DNA of 37,663 nt from Opitutia bacterium (GTDB taxonomy: Bacteria > Verrucomicrobiota > Verrucomicrobiia > Opitutales > Opitutaceae), in contig JACQFT010000036.1 of the NCBI GenBank assembly GCA_016199925.1, forward strand, positions 1 through 37,663, read 5' to 3'. Every line of letters begins with the position of its first letter. The first letter of the stretch is position 1. The translations under genes and the position numbers were made by a program. Positions 1 through 10,187 of this stretch are shown here, piece by piece. Under the pieces are notes generated by a model. It ran no database searches. It was not told where the DNA came from and worked only from the letters and a program-made list of their open reading frames with translations.

Positions 1-1772
1 GCGCGCAGGATCGCCTCGGTGACGAGGCGCACGCCCTCTTCCTGCCCGATGACGTGCTTGTGAAGCTCGTCCTCGAGTTTGAGCAGCTTCTCCTTGTCGC
101 CCTCCATGAGCTTCGTCACGGGGATGTGCGTCCACTTCGAAATGATTTCGGCGATCTCCTCGGCGGAAACTTCTTCCTTCACGAGCGTCGTCTTCGCGGT
201 CCCGGTCTTCTCGACCTTCGCCAGTTCCTTCTCGAGCTGCGGGATGCGGCCGTGTTTCAACTCGGCGATCTTGTTGAGGTCGTAGGCGCGCTCGGCCTTC
301 GCCATTTCAAGGCGCGCGGCTTCGAGCTCTTCGCGGACTTTCTGCACCTTGCCAAGCGAATCCTTCTCCTTCTGCCAAGTCGTGCGCAACGCCGTGGCTT
401 TCTCTTTCGCGTCGGCGAGTTCCTTGCGCAGATCGCCGAGGCGTCGCTTCGACGCGTCGTCCTTTTCCTTCTGCAACGCGGTCTCCTCGATCTCGAGCTG
501 CATGACGCGGCGCTGGAGTTCGTCGAGTTCGGTCGGCAGTGAATCGATCTCGGTGCGGATCATCGCGCAGGCTTCGTCGACGAGGTCGATGGCCTTGTCG
601 GGCAGAAACCGGTCGGCGATATAGCGGTGCGAGAGCACGGCCGCGGCGACGAGCGCGTTGTCCTGGATGCGCACGCCGTGGTGCAGCTCGTAGCGCTCAC
701 GAAGTCCGCGGAGAATGGAAATGGCGTCCTCGACCGTCGGCTCCTCGACGAGCACGGGCTGGAAGCGGCGTTCGAGCGCTGGGTCCTTCTCGATGTGCTT
801 CCGATATTCGTCGAGCGTGGTCGCGCCGATACAGTGCAACTCGCCGCGCGCGAGCATCGGCTTGAGGAGATTGCCCGCGTCCATCGCGCCCTCGGTCTTG
901 CCGGCGCCGACGATGGTGTGGAGTTCGTCGATGAACAGAATGATGCGGCCGTCGGCCGACTTGACCTCGTTGAGCACGGCCTTGAGGCGCTCCTCGAATT
1001 CGCCGCGGTATTTCGCCCCGGCGACGAGCGCGCCCAGGTCGAGCGAGAACACCGTCTTGTCCTTCAGGCCCTCGGGCACGTCGCCGCGCAGGATGCGCTG
1101 CGCGAGCCCCTCGACGATCGCGGTCTTGCCGACGCCGGGCTCGCCGATGAGCACGGGGTTGTTCTTGGTTTTGCGGGAGAGGATGCGGATCGCACGGCGG
1201 ATCTCCGCATCGCGGCCGATGACGGGGTCGAGCTTTCCCTTGCGCGCCTGTGCCACGAGGTCGAGGCCGTATTTTTCGAGCGCGTTGTAGGTCGCCTCGG
1301 GATTGTCGGTCGTCACGCGCTGCGCGCCGCGCATTTGCTGGAGTTCCTTGAGCACCTTGGCCCGGTCGAGCTGGAAGCTCGCGAAAAATCGTTTCAGCGC
1401 CGCCGGCCGGCCGACGTGAATGAGCGCGAGCAGCAGATGCTCGACGCTCACGAATTCGTCCTTCAACCGCTCCGCTTCCTTATCCGCCTGCGCGAGGACT
1501 TCGTTCAGCGCCTGGGTGACGTAGATTTTCGCAACGTCGACGCTGCCGGTGACTTTCGGCGTCCGTTCGAGTTCGCGGTCGGCCGCGAGCTGCAGGGCCG
1601 CGACGGTGAGCCCGAGCTTCTCGACGAGCGCCGGCACGATGCCGCCTTCCTGCGCGAGGAGCGCCACGAGCAGGTGCCACGTCTCGACCTCGTTGTGCGA
1701 ACGCCGGTGCGCTTCGTTCTGCGCCTCCTGCACGGCTTGGCGCGACATGACGGTCATTTTTTGCGGGTCCAT
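1..1772 (-). CDS. clpB: ClpB disaggregase, N-terminal 590 residues (partial)
   Basis: This is the Hsp100 AAA+ disaggregase, which works with DnaK to pull apart protein aggregates in the cytoplasm. The gene is on the minus strand and runs off the left edge, so it is missing from the ORF track. Reading from ATG at 1772 ([12 protein letters not shown]) one sees the Clp N-domain, then the first AAA+ module with Walker A GEPGVGKT (Lys about residue 216, close to E. coli ClpB) and Walker [15 protein letters not shown], then a charged coiled-coil M-domain. The visible part ends in the stretch [20 protein letters not shown] that opens the second AAA+ module, so roughly 270 C-terminal residues lie outside the window. 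An alternative in-frame ATG lies five codons in. It is divergent from hflX with 184 bp between them; I saw no CIRCE element there. Confidence 0.96.
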   Translation of the reverse strand, partial: MDPQKMTVMSRQAVQEAQNEAHRRSHNEVETWHLLVALLAQEGGIVPALVEKLGLTVAALQLAADRELERTPKVTGSVDVAKIYVTQALNEVLAQADKEAERLKDEFVSVEHLLLALIHVGRPAALKRFFASFQLDRAKVLKELQQMRGAQRVTTDNPEATYNALEKYGLDLVAQARKGKLDPVIGRDAEIRRAIRILSRKTKNNPVLIGEPGVGKTAIVEGLAQRILRGDVPEGLKDKTVFSLDLGALVAGAKYRGEFEERLKAVLNEVKSADGRIILFIDELHTIVGAGKTEGAMDAGNLLKPMLARGELHCIGATTLDEYRKHIEKDPALERRFQPVLVEEPTVEDAISILRGLRERYELHHGVRIQDNALVAAAVLSHRYIADRFLPDKAIDLVDEACAMIRTEIDSLPTELDELQRRVMQLEIEETALQKEKDDASKRRLGDLRKELADAKEKATALRTTWQKEKDSLGKVQKVREELEAARLEMAKAERAYDLNKIAELKHGRIPQLEKELAKVEKTGTAKTTLVKEEVSAEEIAEIISKWTHIPVTKLMEGDKEKLLKLEDELHKHVIGQEEGVRLVTEAILR

Positions 1773-1917
1773 GGGAAAGTGGATTCCCAGCGTATGCACG
1801 ATGCGTTCCATCGGCAAGGCCGGGGCTTCCCTCCCGTAGTCGGCACATTCCGCCCGGCGCTGTGCCAAAAGATGCGCCGGACGGCGCACCCGCGCGCCAA
1901 AGTGACGACCCGCCCCA

Positions 1918-1945
1918 TTGACTATCCGGCCGGGGCGCCTCTAGC
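1918..1945 (+). promoter_or_regulatory. possible sigma-70-like promoter of hflX
   Basis: A TTGACT hexamer (5 of 6 matches to the -35 consensus) is followed after 16 bp by TCTAGC, a poor -10 match. Transcription from here would start only a few bases before the hflX ATG at 1957, giving a nearly leaderless message. That would fit the lack of a Shine-Dalgarno sequence. It is weak evidence from consensus matching only. Confidence 0.22.
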
Positions 1946-1956
1946 TCGGTGGTTCC

Positions 1957-3276
<1,320 letters not shown>

Positions 3277-3305
3277 ACCGGAACGGAGCGGCTGGTGGCG
3301 CGCAA

Positions 3306-3326
3306 GGGCGCAGCAAGCCTGCGCCC
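3306..3326. terminator. hairpin between convergent hflX and GIY-YIG genes
   Basis: Perfect 8-bp inverted repeat GGGCGCAG / CTGCGCCC with a 5-nt loop (CAAGC). It sits 30 bp after the hflX stop and abuts the stop of the opposing gene. There is no T-tract, so it may be a REP-type repeat or a rho-assisted barrier rather than a classical terminator. Confidence 0.45.
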
Positions 3327-3617
3327 CTACAAGATCCGCTTGGCCCGCGGCATCGTCACGACGAGCTTGCCGCGGATCAGCGCCTGCTTTTGCACGCGGG
3401 TCAGTTGCTTCAACTGGTATTCGCGCCGCAGCGCCTTCGTCAGACTCAGCGGGCCTTCCTGATAGACCACGCGCACCGGCAGGCGCGGCCGCGTGTATTT
3501 GGCGCCGTTGCGCGCGTTGTGCACGGCAAGGCGCGCGACGACGTTCTTGGCCGTGCCGATGTAGAACGTCTTGTCCGCACAGCGCAGGATATAGACGAAG
3601 GCTTTTTTCGCGGGCAT
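3327..3617 (-). CDS. GIY-YIG nuclease-family protein (YhbQ/UPF0213-like)
   Basis: A 96-residue single-domain GIY-YIG protein of the small YhbQ/UPF0213 group, whose cellular role is mostly unknown (weak nuclease activity has been suggested for some members). The diagnostic parts are visible: the GIY-YIG-like pair VYIL...FYIGTA at the N-terminus, then RLAVHNARNGAKYTR, then a VVYQE segment and REYQLKQLTR near the C-terminus. No DNA-binding domain is attached, unlike UvrC or homing endonucleases. Start ATG at 3617 gives the normal family length. It converges with hflX and precedes the ydcF-like gene with a repeat-containing gap of 117 bp. Confidence 0.9.
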   Translation of the reverse strand: MPAKKAFVYILRCADKTFYIGTAKNVVARLAVHNARNGAKYTRPRLPVRVVYQEGPLSLTKALRREYQLKQLTRVQKQALIRGKLVVTMPRAKRIL

Positions 3618-3637
3618 GGCTCTCAGTGCTCCGGCTG

Positions 3638-3651
3638 CAGGGCCGGCCCTG
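3638..3651. repeat. 14-bp perfect palindrome in a REP-like spacer
   Basis: CAGGGCCGGCCCTG is a perfect palindrome inside the 117-bp spacer upstream of the GIY-YIG gene. The surrounding sequence (through about 3712, ending near GACGGCCCTACG) looks like a dispersed intergenic repeat, but no second copy is present in this window to prove it. Confidence 0.35.
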
Positions 3652-3734
3652 GTGGCCGCGCCGTTTGGCGATTGCGAGCCGGCACGGCGACAAGCGACGG
3701 CCCTACGTTCGATCTGGCGGGCGGCGAGTTCACC

Positions 3735-4493
3735 TCAGCGGAAAATCCGGTAGAACAAGTTGCCATACGCCTCGCGGAGCGCGGTCTCGGTGTCGTGCAG
3801 CGCGCCGGCGTTGGGCAGAAAATCCAGCAGCGTGAGCGGCCGCGCCGGATCGCGGCGGAAATCGACGGGGAAAATCACGCAGTCCACGCCGGCGTGCCGG
3901 AACAGCCACGCCGCGCGCGGCATGTGCCAGCCGGTCGTGACGAGGATGACGCGCTTCAGGTTGTGCGCACGCAGCAGGTCGCGGACGGCCCGCGCCTCGT
4001 CGGCGGTGTTGCCGACTTCGCGGGTGATGAGGATTTTCTCCGCCGGCACGCCGCGCGCGATGGCGGCGGCGCGCGAGTCCTCGCCCTCGACCTTGTCGCG
4101 CCCTTCCCACGGGATGCGCCCGCCGGTGAACACGAGCCACGGCGCCGCGCCGGTCTGGTAGAGCACGATGCCGGCTTCGAGCCGCTCGCCCGACTCGGCG
4201 ACGTTCGCCAAAAAACCCGGTTTGACCTGCGGCCCGAAAATTCCGCCGAGCACGACGATGGCGTCGGCCTTCTCCACCCGGGCGACCGGCACCGCCGGGT
4301 AGCGTGTCTCCAGCCAGCCGATGAGCCGGTCGCCCACGGCCGGGATACTCGAGCCATAGAGCACCGCCGCCGCCGCCACCGCGGGCCACCGCTTGCGGAG
4401 CACCAGCGCGAGCGCGAGCAGCAGCAACGCGAAACCCAGCGGCAGCACGAAAATCGGCAGCAGTTTGTTCAGGAAAAGCATGGAGAAAAACAT
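3735..4493 (-). CDS. YdcF/ElyC family (DUF218) membrane protein
   Basis: DUF218/YdcF-fold protein of about 252 residues. Family members include ElyC and SanA, which affect envelope integrity; the biochemical activity is unsettled. The N-terminus holds two hydrophobic segments (around 5-30 and 34-50), then the soluble domain starts with ADAIVVLGG and contains SGERLEAGIVLYQTG, LVFTGG, NTADEARAV and VTTGWHMPRA, all typical of the fold. The track ORF begins at a TTG at 4538, but I prefer the ATG at 4493 (MFFSMLFLN), which starts right before the first membrane helix; an ATG at 4481 is also possible. No clear ribosome-binding site precedes any of these. Confidence 0.85.
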   Translation of the reverse strand: MFFSMLFLNKLLPIFVLPLGFALLLLALALVLRKRWPAVAAAAVLYGSSIPAVGDRLIGWLETRYPAVPVARVEKADAIVVLGGIFGPQVKPGFLANVAESGERLEAGIVLYQTGAAPWLVFTGGRIPWEGRDKVEGEDSRAAAIARGVPAEKILITREVGNTADEARAVRDLLRAHNLKRVILVTTGWHMPRAAWLFRHAGVDCVIFPVDFRRDPARPLTLLDFLPNAGALHDTETALREAYGNLFYRIFR

Positions 4494-4604
4494 TGCAGGC
4501 TGAGGCTGACGAGAGAGTCGCGACGGCTCCAGCCGCAAGTGACCGGGTCGCGCGGCGCAATTTTCACCTCCGCAGGTGTCCCGCCGGACCGCAAAAATCG
4601 CCGC

Positions 4605-5306
4605 TCAGCCAAGGCAGGCGGCCCTGACCGACGGCACCACCAAACGGCGGAAAATCGAATCGACCTCGGCCGGGGTGAGCCGCGGATTTTTTTCGCACCA
4701 CCAGAGGATCTGGGAGACCAGCGCGTCGCAGACAAAGTTGACCACGGCGCCGCGCGGGATGTCGTCGGAGCGCTCGGGGCGTCGGGCCGCGGCCAGTTCC
4801 AGGCGGACGAGGTCGGACAGCATGCTGCGTATCCGCGCCATCACGAGACCGCCCCCGCTCTGCCCGAGCGCGCGATACAGGTCGCGGTGCGAATCCACGT
4901 GTTCAAAGAGGGCGGAGCTGAAGCCCAGCAACCGCCCGGGCGAATTCTCCGGGGCGGCCTGCGCCGCGCGCTGGTGCTCGAGCAGATGGTCGCGCAGCAA
5001 ATTCAGGCCGCTCAGGAGCAGGCCTTCCTTGCCGGCATAGTGTGCGTAGAACGTCGACCGCCCCACGTCGGCGTGCGCGATGATGTCGCCGACGCTGACG
5101 GCCTCGTAGCCGTGCTTGAGCGTCAGCTCGAGCAGCGCGCGGTAGAGCGACTGCTGGGTGCGGCGGACGCGCCGGTCTGCTTTTTTTTTCGTTTTCACGG
5201 GCCGGCGGGTTTCGGGAATTCTGGCCGCGGTTGTTCCGTATCGCACAGCGAAGGGGCCAAGTTCATTGACGGGCGGCGGGGAAATTTCGGGACATGTGTC
5301 CATCAT
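4605..5306 (-). CDS. TetR-family transcriptional regulator
   Basis: One-component repressor likely controlling the divergent ABC exporter and itself. The TetR helix-turn-helix lies at about residues 46-95 (RRTQQSLYRALLELTLKHGYEAVSVGDIIAHADVGRSTFYAHYAGKEGLL, in pieces, is the classic TetR_N pattern), followed by a helical ligand-binding domain. The start is uncertain. The ATG pair at 5306/5303 gives a 36-residue N-terminal extension unusual for the family and overlaps the start codon of the ABC gene. A GTG at 5198 (VKTKKKADRR) would give a normal-length protein and leave 106 bp of shared regulatory DNA. I favour the later start but report the longer ORF. Confidence 0.88.
   Translation of the reverse strand: MMDTCPEISPPPVNELGPFAVRYGTTAARIPETRRPVKTKKKADRRVRRTQQSLYRALLELTLKHGYEAVSVGDIIAHADVGRSTFYAHYAGKEGLLLSGLNLLRDHLLEHQRAAQAAPENSPGRLLGFSSALFEHVDSHRDLYRALGQSGGGLVMARIRSMLSDLVRLELAAARRPERSDDIPRGAVVNFVCDALVSQILWWCEKNPRLTPAEVDSIFRRLVVPSVRAACLG
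5281..5301. promoter_or_regulatory. candidate TetR operator
   Basis: Two adjacent dyads lie immediately before the ABC ATPase start: GAAATTTC (perfect, 5281-5288) and GGACA-TG-TGTCC (5-bp arms, 5290-5301). Their place between the divergent tetR and exporter genes is where an autoregulatory TetR site would be expected. This is position plus symmetry only. Confidence 0.35.
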
Positions 5307-6102
5307 GAATCAACCGCTCTCTTCACCGCAATCCGGGAATTCCGCCGCGGCCGGCCGGCCCCGCCCGCCCGCCGCCGCCGCGCGCCCGCTCGTCGAGCTG
5401 GAGGCCGTCGCCAAAATCTACGGAACGGCCGCGCGGCCGGAAACGGCTTTGCGCGCCGTCTCGCTCACCGTCGGCGCCGGCGAGTTCGTCGGGATCGTGG
5501 GCCGGTCGGGCAGCGGCAAATCGACGTTGTTGAACCTGCTCACGGGCCTCGATCTGCCGACGAGCGGCGGCGTCACGGTGGCCGGCACGCGCCTCGACCG
5601 GTTGAGCGAAGAGGCCCGGGCGGTGTGGCGCGGGCGGCACGTGGGCATCGTCTTCCAGTTCTTCCAGCTCCTGCCCACGCTGACGGTGATCGAAAACGTG
5701 ATGCTGCCGATGGATTTTTGCGGCACCTTCGCCGGCGCGGCCCGGCGGCGGCGCGCCGCGGGCCTGCTGGCGCTGGTCGGGATCCCGGAGCAGGCGGACA
5801 AGCTCCCTGCCGCGCTCTCCGGCGGCCAGCAGCAACGCGCGGCCGTCGCCCGCGCGCTCGCGAACGATCCCCCGCTCGTCGTCGCCGACGAACCGACGGG
5901 CAACCTCGACTCCGTCACGGCGCAGAGCATCGTGGCCCTGTTCGGCCAACTGCGGACCCAGGGCAAGACGGTGGTCGTCGTGACGCACGAGCGCGATGTC
6001 GCGAACTATGTGAACCGGGTCGTCACGCTGCGCGACGGCGCGGTCGAAGCGGAATCGGCGGGCGCGCTCGGCTTCGCGTCCGCCGGAGGAGAATCCCCAT
6101 GA
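5305..6102 (+). CDS. ABC transporter ATPase, MacB/LolD type
   Basis: ATP-binding subunit of about 265 residues of the MacB/LolD (ABC-type 3 exporter) class. Walker [10 protein letters not shown] at about 66-74, Q-loop region [13 protein letters not shown], signature LSGGQQQR near 171, Walker [12 protein letters not shown] near 192, and H-loop VVTHERD. The track ORF starts at a GTG at 5158, but the ATG at 5305 is preferred because the upstream part is the regulatory region. Its ATG overlaps the first tetR ATG on the other strand. The last codon overlaps the permease start (ATGA), indicating translational coupling. With an FtsX permease it would power a mechanotransmission-type or lipid/lipoprotein/peptide export system; the substrate cannot be told from sequence. 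Confidence 0.93.
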   Translation: MNQPLSSPQSGNSAAAGRPRPPAAAARPLVELEAVAKIYGTAARPETALRAVSLTVGAGEFVGIVGRSGSGKSTLLNLLTGLDLPTSGGVTVAGTRLDRLSEEARAVWRGRHVGIVFQFFQLLPTLTVIENVMLPMDFCGTFAGAARRRRAAGLLALVGIPEQADKLPAALSGGQQQRAAVARALANDPPLVVADEPTGNLDSVTAQSIVALFGQLRTQGKTVVVVTHERDVANYVNRVVTLRDGAVEAESAGALGFASAGGESP

Positions 6103-8507
6103 ACCACCCGCGCTGGCAAAAACTCCGCGGCGACCTGCGCGCGTATCGCGGGCGGGTCGCGCTGATGGTGCTCGCCCTCGCGGCCGGCCTGCTCGGCGTC
6201 ACCGCCATGCTGACCGCCTACACGATTCTGACGCGCGAGATCGCGCGCAACTACCTCGCGACCAATCCGGCGTCGGCCACGTTGGAGCTGGAGCGCGTCG
6301 ATCCCGCCCTCGTCGCCCAAGCGGCGGCGTTTCCCGGCATCGCCGAGGCGGAAGCGCGCGGGGCCGTCGTGGCCCGCGTGCGCGTCGGAGCGGACTGGCT
6401 GCCGCTGCTGCTGTTCGTGATCGACGATTTCGCGGAGGTGAAACTGAACCGGTTCGCGCCCGAGGCCGGCGCGTGGCCGCCGCCCGACGGCTCGCTGTTG
6501 CTCGAGCGGTCGGCGGTCGCCATGCTGCAAACCGAGGTCGGCGGCGCGCTGTGGATCAAGACGCCCCACGGGGCGGCGCAGGCGGTGCCGGTCGCGGGCC
6601 TGGTGCACGACCCCGGGCTGGCGCCCTCGTGGCAGGAGCGCACGGGCTACGCCTATATCACCCGCGCCACGCTCGCCCGGCTCGGCGAGCCGCCGGTCCT
6701 GGAGGAATTGCGCATCCGCGTGACCGGCGCCGCGCCGGACGCGGCCGCGATCAACGCCACGGCCCAGCGACTCGCCGCGTGGTTGCGTGCGCGAGGCCAG
6801 CCGGTCCACTCGATCCAGATTCCGCCGCCGCGGATGCATCCGCACCAAACCCAGATGAACGGCGTGCTGTGGCTGTTCATCACGTTCAGCCTGCTGACGC
6901 TCGCCTTGAGCGCCGTCATGGCGGCGACGGTCGTGGCGGGCATGCTCGCCGGCCAGGTGCGCGCGATCGGCATGATGAAAGCCGTGGGCGCACGGACGCG
7001 GCAGATCGTCGCGCTGTATGTCGTGCTTCTCATCGGACTCGGCGGCGTGGCGGTGGCGCTCGGGCTGCCGGCGGGTTGGTTCGTCGGGCGAAAATTCGCC
7101 GGCATGATCGCGGTCCTGCTCAATTTCACGCTCGGCAGCATGGCGGTGCCGGGGTGGGTTTTCGCCGTTGTCGTGGCCGCGGGCCTGCTTCTGCCGCTCC
7201 TCGCCGCCAGCGGCCCGATCCTGCGCGGCAGCCGCCTGACCGTCCGCGCGGCGCTGAGCGACTACGGCGCGAACGCCGAGACTTTCGGCCAGCGCGGACT
7301 CGACCGGTGGGCGGGCGCGCTGGGGGGACTCGGCAGCCTGCGGCTGCTGGCGCTGCGCAATCTGCTCCGGCGCCGCGGGCGGCTCGCGCTCGCCCTCGGA
7401 TTGCTCGCCGCCAGCGGCGGGTTGTTCATGACCGGCCTGAATTTGAAGGAAGGCTGGCGCCACATGGTGAGCCGCGTCTACGCGGACCGTTTCTACGACG
7501 TGGAGATCCGGCTGAACGAGCCGGAGTCGGTGGCGAAAATGGAAACCGTGCTGCGCCGCGTGCCCGCGGTGCGCACCGTCGAAGCCTGGGGCTACTCGGC
7601 GACCGCGCTCGCGCACCCCGGTCAGACCGACGTCGCCCACACTTATCCCGACGGCGGGCACGGCAGTTTCATGCTGCTGGGTGTGCCGGCCTCGTCGCGG
7701 CTGGTGAGATTCCCGCTGCTCGCCGGCCGGTGGCTGCGGCCCGACGACACCGATGCCGTCGTGCTCAATCACCTGGCGCGCGCGCTGGTGCCCGGCGTCG
7801 CCGTGGGGCAGCGAGTGTTGCTGTCGGTCGGCGGCCGCGCGGTGGAGTGGCGCGTCGTGGGGATCGTCGAGGAGGTCGGCTCGCCCGCCGCGGCCTACGT
7901 CAACGGCGCGGCCTACGCGCTCGCCACGGGCACCACGGGGCGCGCGCAGATGCTGCGCCTCGCCTCCTCGACCCGCGATCCCGCCGAACGGACGGAGGTG
8001 ATCCGGCGGATCGAGGCCGCGCTCGCCGACGCCGGCGTGAGCGTGCGCACCGGCCTGCCGCTCGCGGAATTAAAAACGGCCATCGGCGACCATGTGGCCG
8101 TGTTGATCGGCACGCTCGTCGCCACCGCCACGCTCGTCGGACTGATCGGCGGGCTCGGGCTGGCCGCGACGATGAGCATGAACGTCATGGAGCGCACCCG
8201 CGAACTCGGCGTGATGAAAGCCATCGGGGCGCGGCCGGCCGCGATCCGCACGCTCATCGTGCAGGAGGGAATTTTTATCGGGGCCGCGAGCTGGCTCCTG
8301 GCGGTGCCGCTCTCGCTCGGGCTCTCGCAGATCGTCGGGCGCATCGTCGGCCTGATGTCCTTCAAGGTGCCGCTCGCCCTCGTGCCGTCGGTCCCCGCCC
8401 TGTTCGTCTGGCTGGCGGCGGTGATCCTACTCTCGGCGCTCGCGAGCTCCGTGCCCGCCTGGCGCGCGGCGCGCCTCACCGTCCGCGAAGCGTTGGCCCA
8501 CACCTGA
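6099..8507 (+). CDS. FtsX-domain ABC transporter permease
   Basis: Membrane subunit of 802 residues with the double-FtsX architecture. TM1 is at about 20-42, a periplasmic domain at about 45-250, a first FtsX domain with three helices at about 253-390 (contains IGMMKAVGARTRQI), another helix and periplasmic domain at about 415-660, then a second FtsX domain at about 664-802 (contains ELGVMKAIGARPAAI). The duplicated 'KA(V/I)GAR' coupling motif is clear. A strong Shine-Dalgarno sequence (GGAGGAG) lies at 6085-6091, and the start overlaps the ATPase stop by 4 nt. Family knowledge: such pairs act as LolCDE-like or antimicrobial-peptide/macrolide exporters, often with a periplasmic adaptor; no MacA-like adaptor gene is adjacent here. 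Confidence 0.92.
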   Translation: MNHPRWQKLRGDLRAYRGRVALMVLALAAGLLGVTAMLTAYTILTREIARNYLATNPASATLELERVDPALVAQAAAFPGIAEAEARGAVVARVRVGADWLPLLLFVIDDFAEVKLNRFAPEAGAWPPPDGSLLLERSAVAMLQTEVGGALWIKTPHGAAQAVPVAGLVHDPGLAPSWQERTGYAYITRATLARLGEPPVLEELRIRVTGAAPDAAAINATAQRLAAWLRARGQPVHSIQIPPPRMHPHQTQMNGVLWLFITFSLLTLALSAVMAATVVAGMLAGQVRAIGMMKAVGARTRQIVALYVVLLIGLGGVAVALGLPAGWFVGRKFAGMIAVLLNFTLGSMAVPGWVFAVVVAAGLLLPLLAASGPILRGSRLTVRAALSDYGANAETFGQRGLDRWAGALGGLGSLRLLALRNLLRRRGRLALALGLLAASGGLFMTGLNLKEGWRHMVSRVYADRFYDVEIRLNEPESVAKMETVLRRVPAVRTVEAWGYSATALAHPGQTDVAHTYPDGGHGSFMLLGVPASSRLVRFPLLAGRWLRPDDTDAVVLNHLARALVPGVAVGQRVLLSVGGRAVEWRVVGIVEEVGSPAAAYVNGAAYALATGTTGRAQMLRLASSTRDPAERTEVIRRIEAALADAGVSVRTGLPLAELKTAIGDHVAVLIGTLVATATLVGLIGGLGLAATMSMNVMERTRELGVMKAIGARPAAIRTLIVQEGIFIGAASWLLAVPLSLGLSQIVGRIVGLMSFKVPLALVPSVPALFVWLAAVILLSALASSVPAWRAARLTVREALAHT

Positions 8508-8571
8508 CGACGCTCCGGTCTCGGGCGACCCGCCACGCAAAAGTCTCGTCCCCCATCCTCAACCAAATCCC

Positions 8572-8685
8572 ATGAAAAAACGCCTCCTCCTCACCCTCGC
8601 CCTGGTCGCGCTCGTCGGCGGCCTGCTGTATCTCGCGCACACGGCCGATCTCGTCGGGCTCATCAAGAACATGCACGGCGGTTAG
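8572..8685 (+). CDS. 37-residue single-pass membrane microprotein
   Basis: Too short for the ORF track. ATG at 8572 opens MKKRLLLTLALVALVGGLLYL, a Lys/Arg start followed by one hydrophobic helix of about 17 residues, then a short soluble tail AHTADLVGLIKNMHGG and TAG. It lies 64 bp after the FtsX permease on the same strand, so it is plausibly the third gene of the exporter operon. It has a coherent charge and hydrophobicity pattern, and the codon use matches its neighbours. No Shine-Dalgarno sequence is seen. It could be a small accessory subunit of the transporter; I do not recognise a named family. Confidence 0.6.
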   Translation: MKKRLLLTLALVALVGGLLYLAHTADLVGLIKNMHGG

Positions 8686-8797
8686 CATGGCGCCGTGCAG
8701 TTCCGCGCCGCGATTCCGGCGATCATCGGAGGGAACGGCACGAGACGGGTGACGTTGCCCTCGGGGTTTCTGTGCCGAGGAACATTCCAGAGCGATC

Positions 8798-10108
8798 TTA
8801 GCCGGCGGCGGCGCCGCGGTCCGGCGGGCAGTCGAAGGGCTCGAATTTCGGCGCGCACAGGTGATTGACGGCGAAGGCCACGAGGTAGGCGCAGCCGCAG
8901 GCGACGAAGAGCACCGCGTAGCCGCCGGTGACGTTTCCCGCGGCGGTGAACTTGTCGAGGAGCTGGCCGGAAATGATCGGGAAGAGGATGCCGCCGACGG
9001 AGCCCGCCATGCCGCCGAGGCCGATGACGGAGGCGACCGCGGCTTTCGGAAACATATCCGACACGCTCGTGAACAGGTTGGCCGACCACGCCTGGTGCGC
9101 GGCGCCGGCCAGACCGATGAGGAGCACCGCCGTCCAGTCGCCAACCTGCGTCGCGGCCATGATGGGCAGCACGCAGAGCGCGAAGACGAACATGCCGGTC
9201 TTGCGCGCGCGGGTGATGCTCCACCCCGACTGCGCGAGCCGGCCCGTCACCCAGCCGCCGGCAATCGAGAGCACGGTGACGATGGCGTAGATCGTCACGA
9301 GATGCACCCAACTGTTCTTGATGTCGAGGTGGCGGGTTTTTTTGAAATAGTCGGGCAGCCAGATCAGGAAGAACCACCACACGGGGTCGGTGAGAAATTT
9401 CGCGAGGATGAACGACCAGGTCTGGCGGCAGCGGAGCAGCTTGCGCCAGGGGATCCGCGCACCCTGCTCCGGCTCGGCGTCGCTGCGGATGTGGGCCAGC
9501 TCGGCGGCGCCGAGCGCCGGGATTTTCTCGGGGAGGTTGTAGAGCGGCACCCAGAGGAAGAGCCAGAGGAAGCCGGCGACGCCCGCGAAGACAAACGCCA
9601 TCTGCCAGCCCCACGCCAGCGCGATCCACGGCACGACGGCCGGCGCCACGATGGCCCCGACGTTTGTGCCGGCGTTGAAAAGACTGGTGGCGAAGGCGCG
9701 TTCGCGCTTCGGAAACCACAGCGCCACCGCCTTGATCGCCGAGGGGAAATTCCCGCCCTCGCCGAGGCCGAGCGCGACGCGCGCGACGAAGAACCCCGCG
9801 ACCGAGCCGACGAGCGCGTGCCCGAGCGCGGCGAAACTCCAGGCGACGATGGAGACGCCGTAACCGATCTTCGTGCCGAACCGGTCGATGAACCAGCCGA
9901 AGCCGAGCAACCCGACGGCATACGCGCCCTGGAAGGCGGCGTTGACCAGGCCGAACTGCTCATTGCTCCAGTGAAACTGTTCGTCGAGGAGCGGCTTGAT
10001 CAGCGAGAGAATCTGCCGGTCGACATAGTTGATCGTCGTGGCGAGGAAAAGCAGCGCGCAGACCAACCAACGGTAGCGACCGACAGGGGCGGAGAGAGGA
10101 GGCGTCAT
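8798..10108 (-). CDS. exuT: MFS hexuronate transporter (ExuT-like, ACS family)
   Basis: A 436-residue twelve-helix major facilitator protein of the anion:cation symporter family, closest in pattern to hexuronate transporters. Visible landmarks: N-terminal RYRWLVCALLFLATTINYVDR, ALGLGEGGNFPSAIKAVALWFPKRERA between helices 4 and 5 (the ACS signature), and FPKAAVASVIGLGGMAGSVGGI in the second half. It would bring galacturonate, glucuronate or small oligouronides across the inner membrane. It is the last gene of the minus-strand kduI-kduD-DUF4861-GH105-exuT series, 79 bp after GH105, and converges with the exporter operon. Confidence 0.9.
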   Translation of the reverse strand: MTPPLSAPVGRYRWLVCALLFLATTINYVDRQILSLIKPLLDEQFHWSNEQFGLVNAAFQGAYAVGLLGFGWFIDRFGTKIGYGVSIVAWSFAALGHALVGSVAGFFVARVALGLGEGGNFPSAIKAVALWFPKRERAFATSLFNAGTNVGAIVAPAVVPWIALAWGWQMAFVFAGVAGFLWLFLWVPLYNLPEKIPALGAAELAHIRSDAEPEQGARIPWRKLLRCRQTWSFILAKFLTDPVWWFFLIWLPDYFKKTRHLDIKNSWVHLVTIYAIVTVLSIAGGWVTGRLAQSGWSITRARKTGMFVFALCVLPIMAATQVGDWTAVLLIGLAGAAHQAWSANLFTSVSDMFPKAAVASVIGLGGMAGSVGGILFPIISGQLLDKFTAAGNVTGGYAVLFVACGCAYLVAFAVNHLCAPKFEPFDCPPDRGAAAG

Positions 10109-10187
10109 GGGGTGAGTGGGGCGGGAGGTGAACTGCAGCTCGCCGCACTGAGCAGGCGGGCGCGCGGAAAATTTTCAATCTTCGATT

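Noticed and set aside
3390-8507. 1705-residue plus-strand ORF
   Set aside because: Only its last 802 residues (from 6099) are real, as the FtsX permease. The rest is antisense to ydcF-like and tetR and out of frame with the ATPase.
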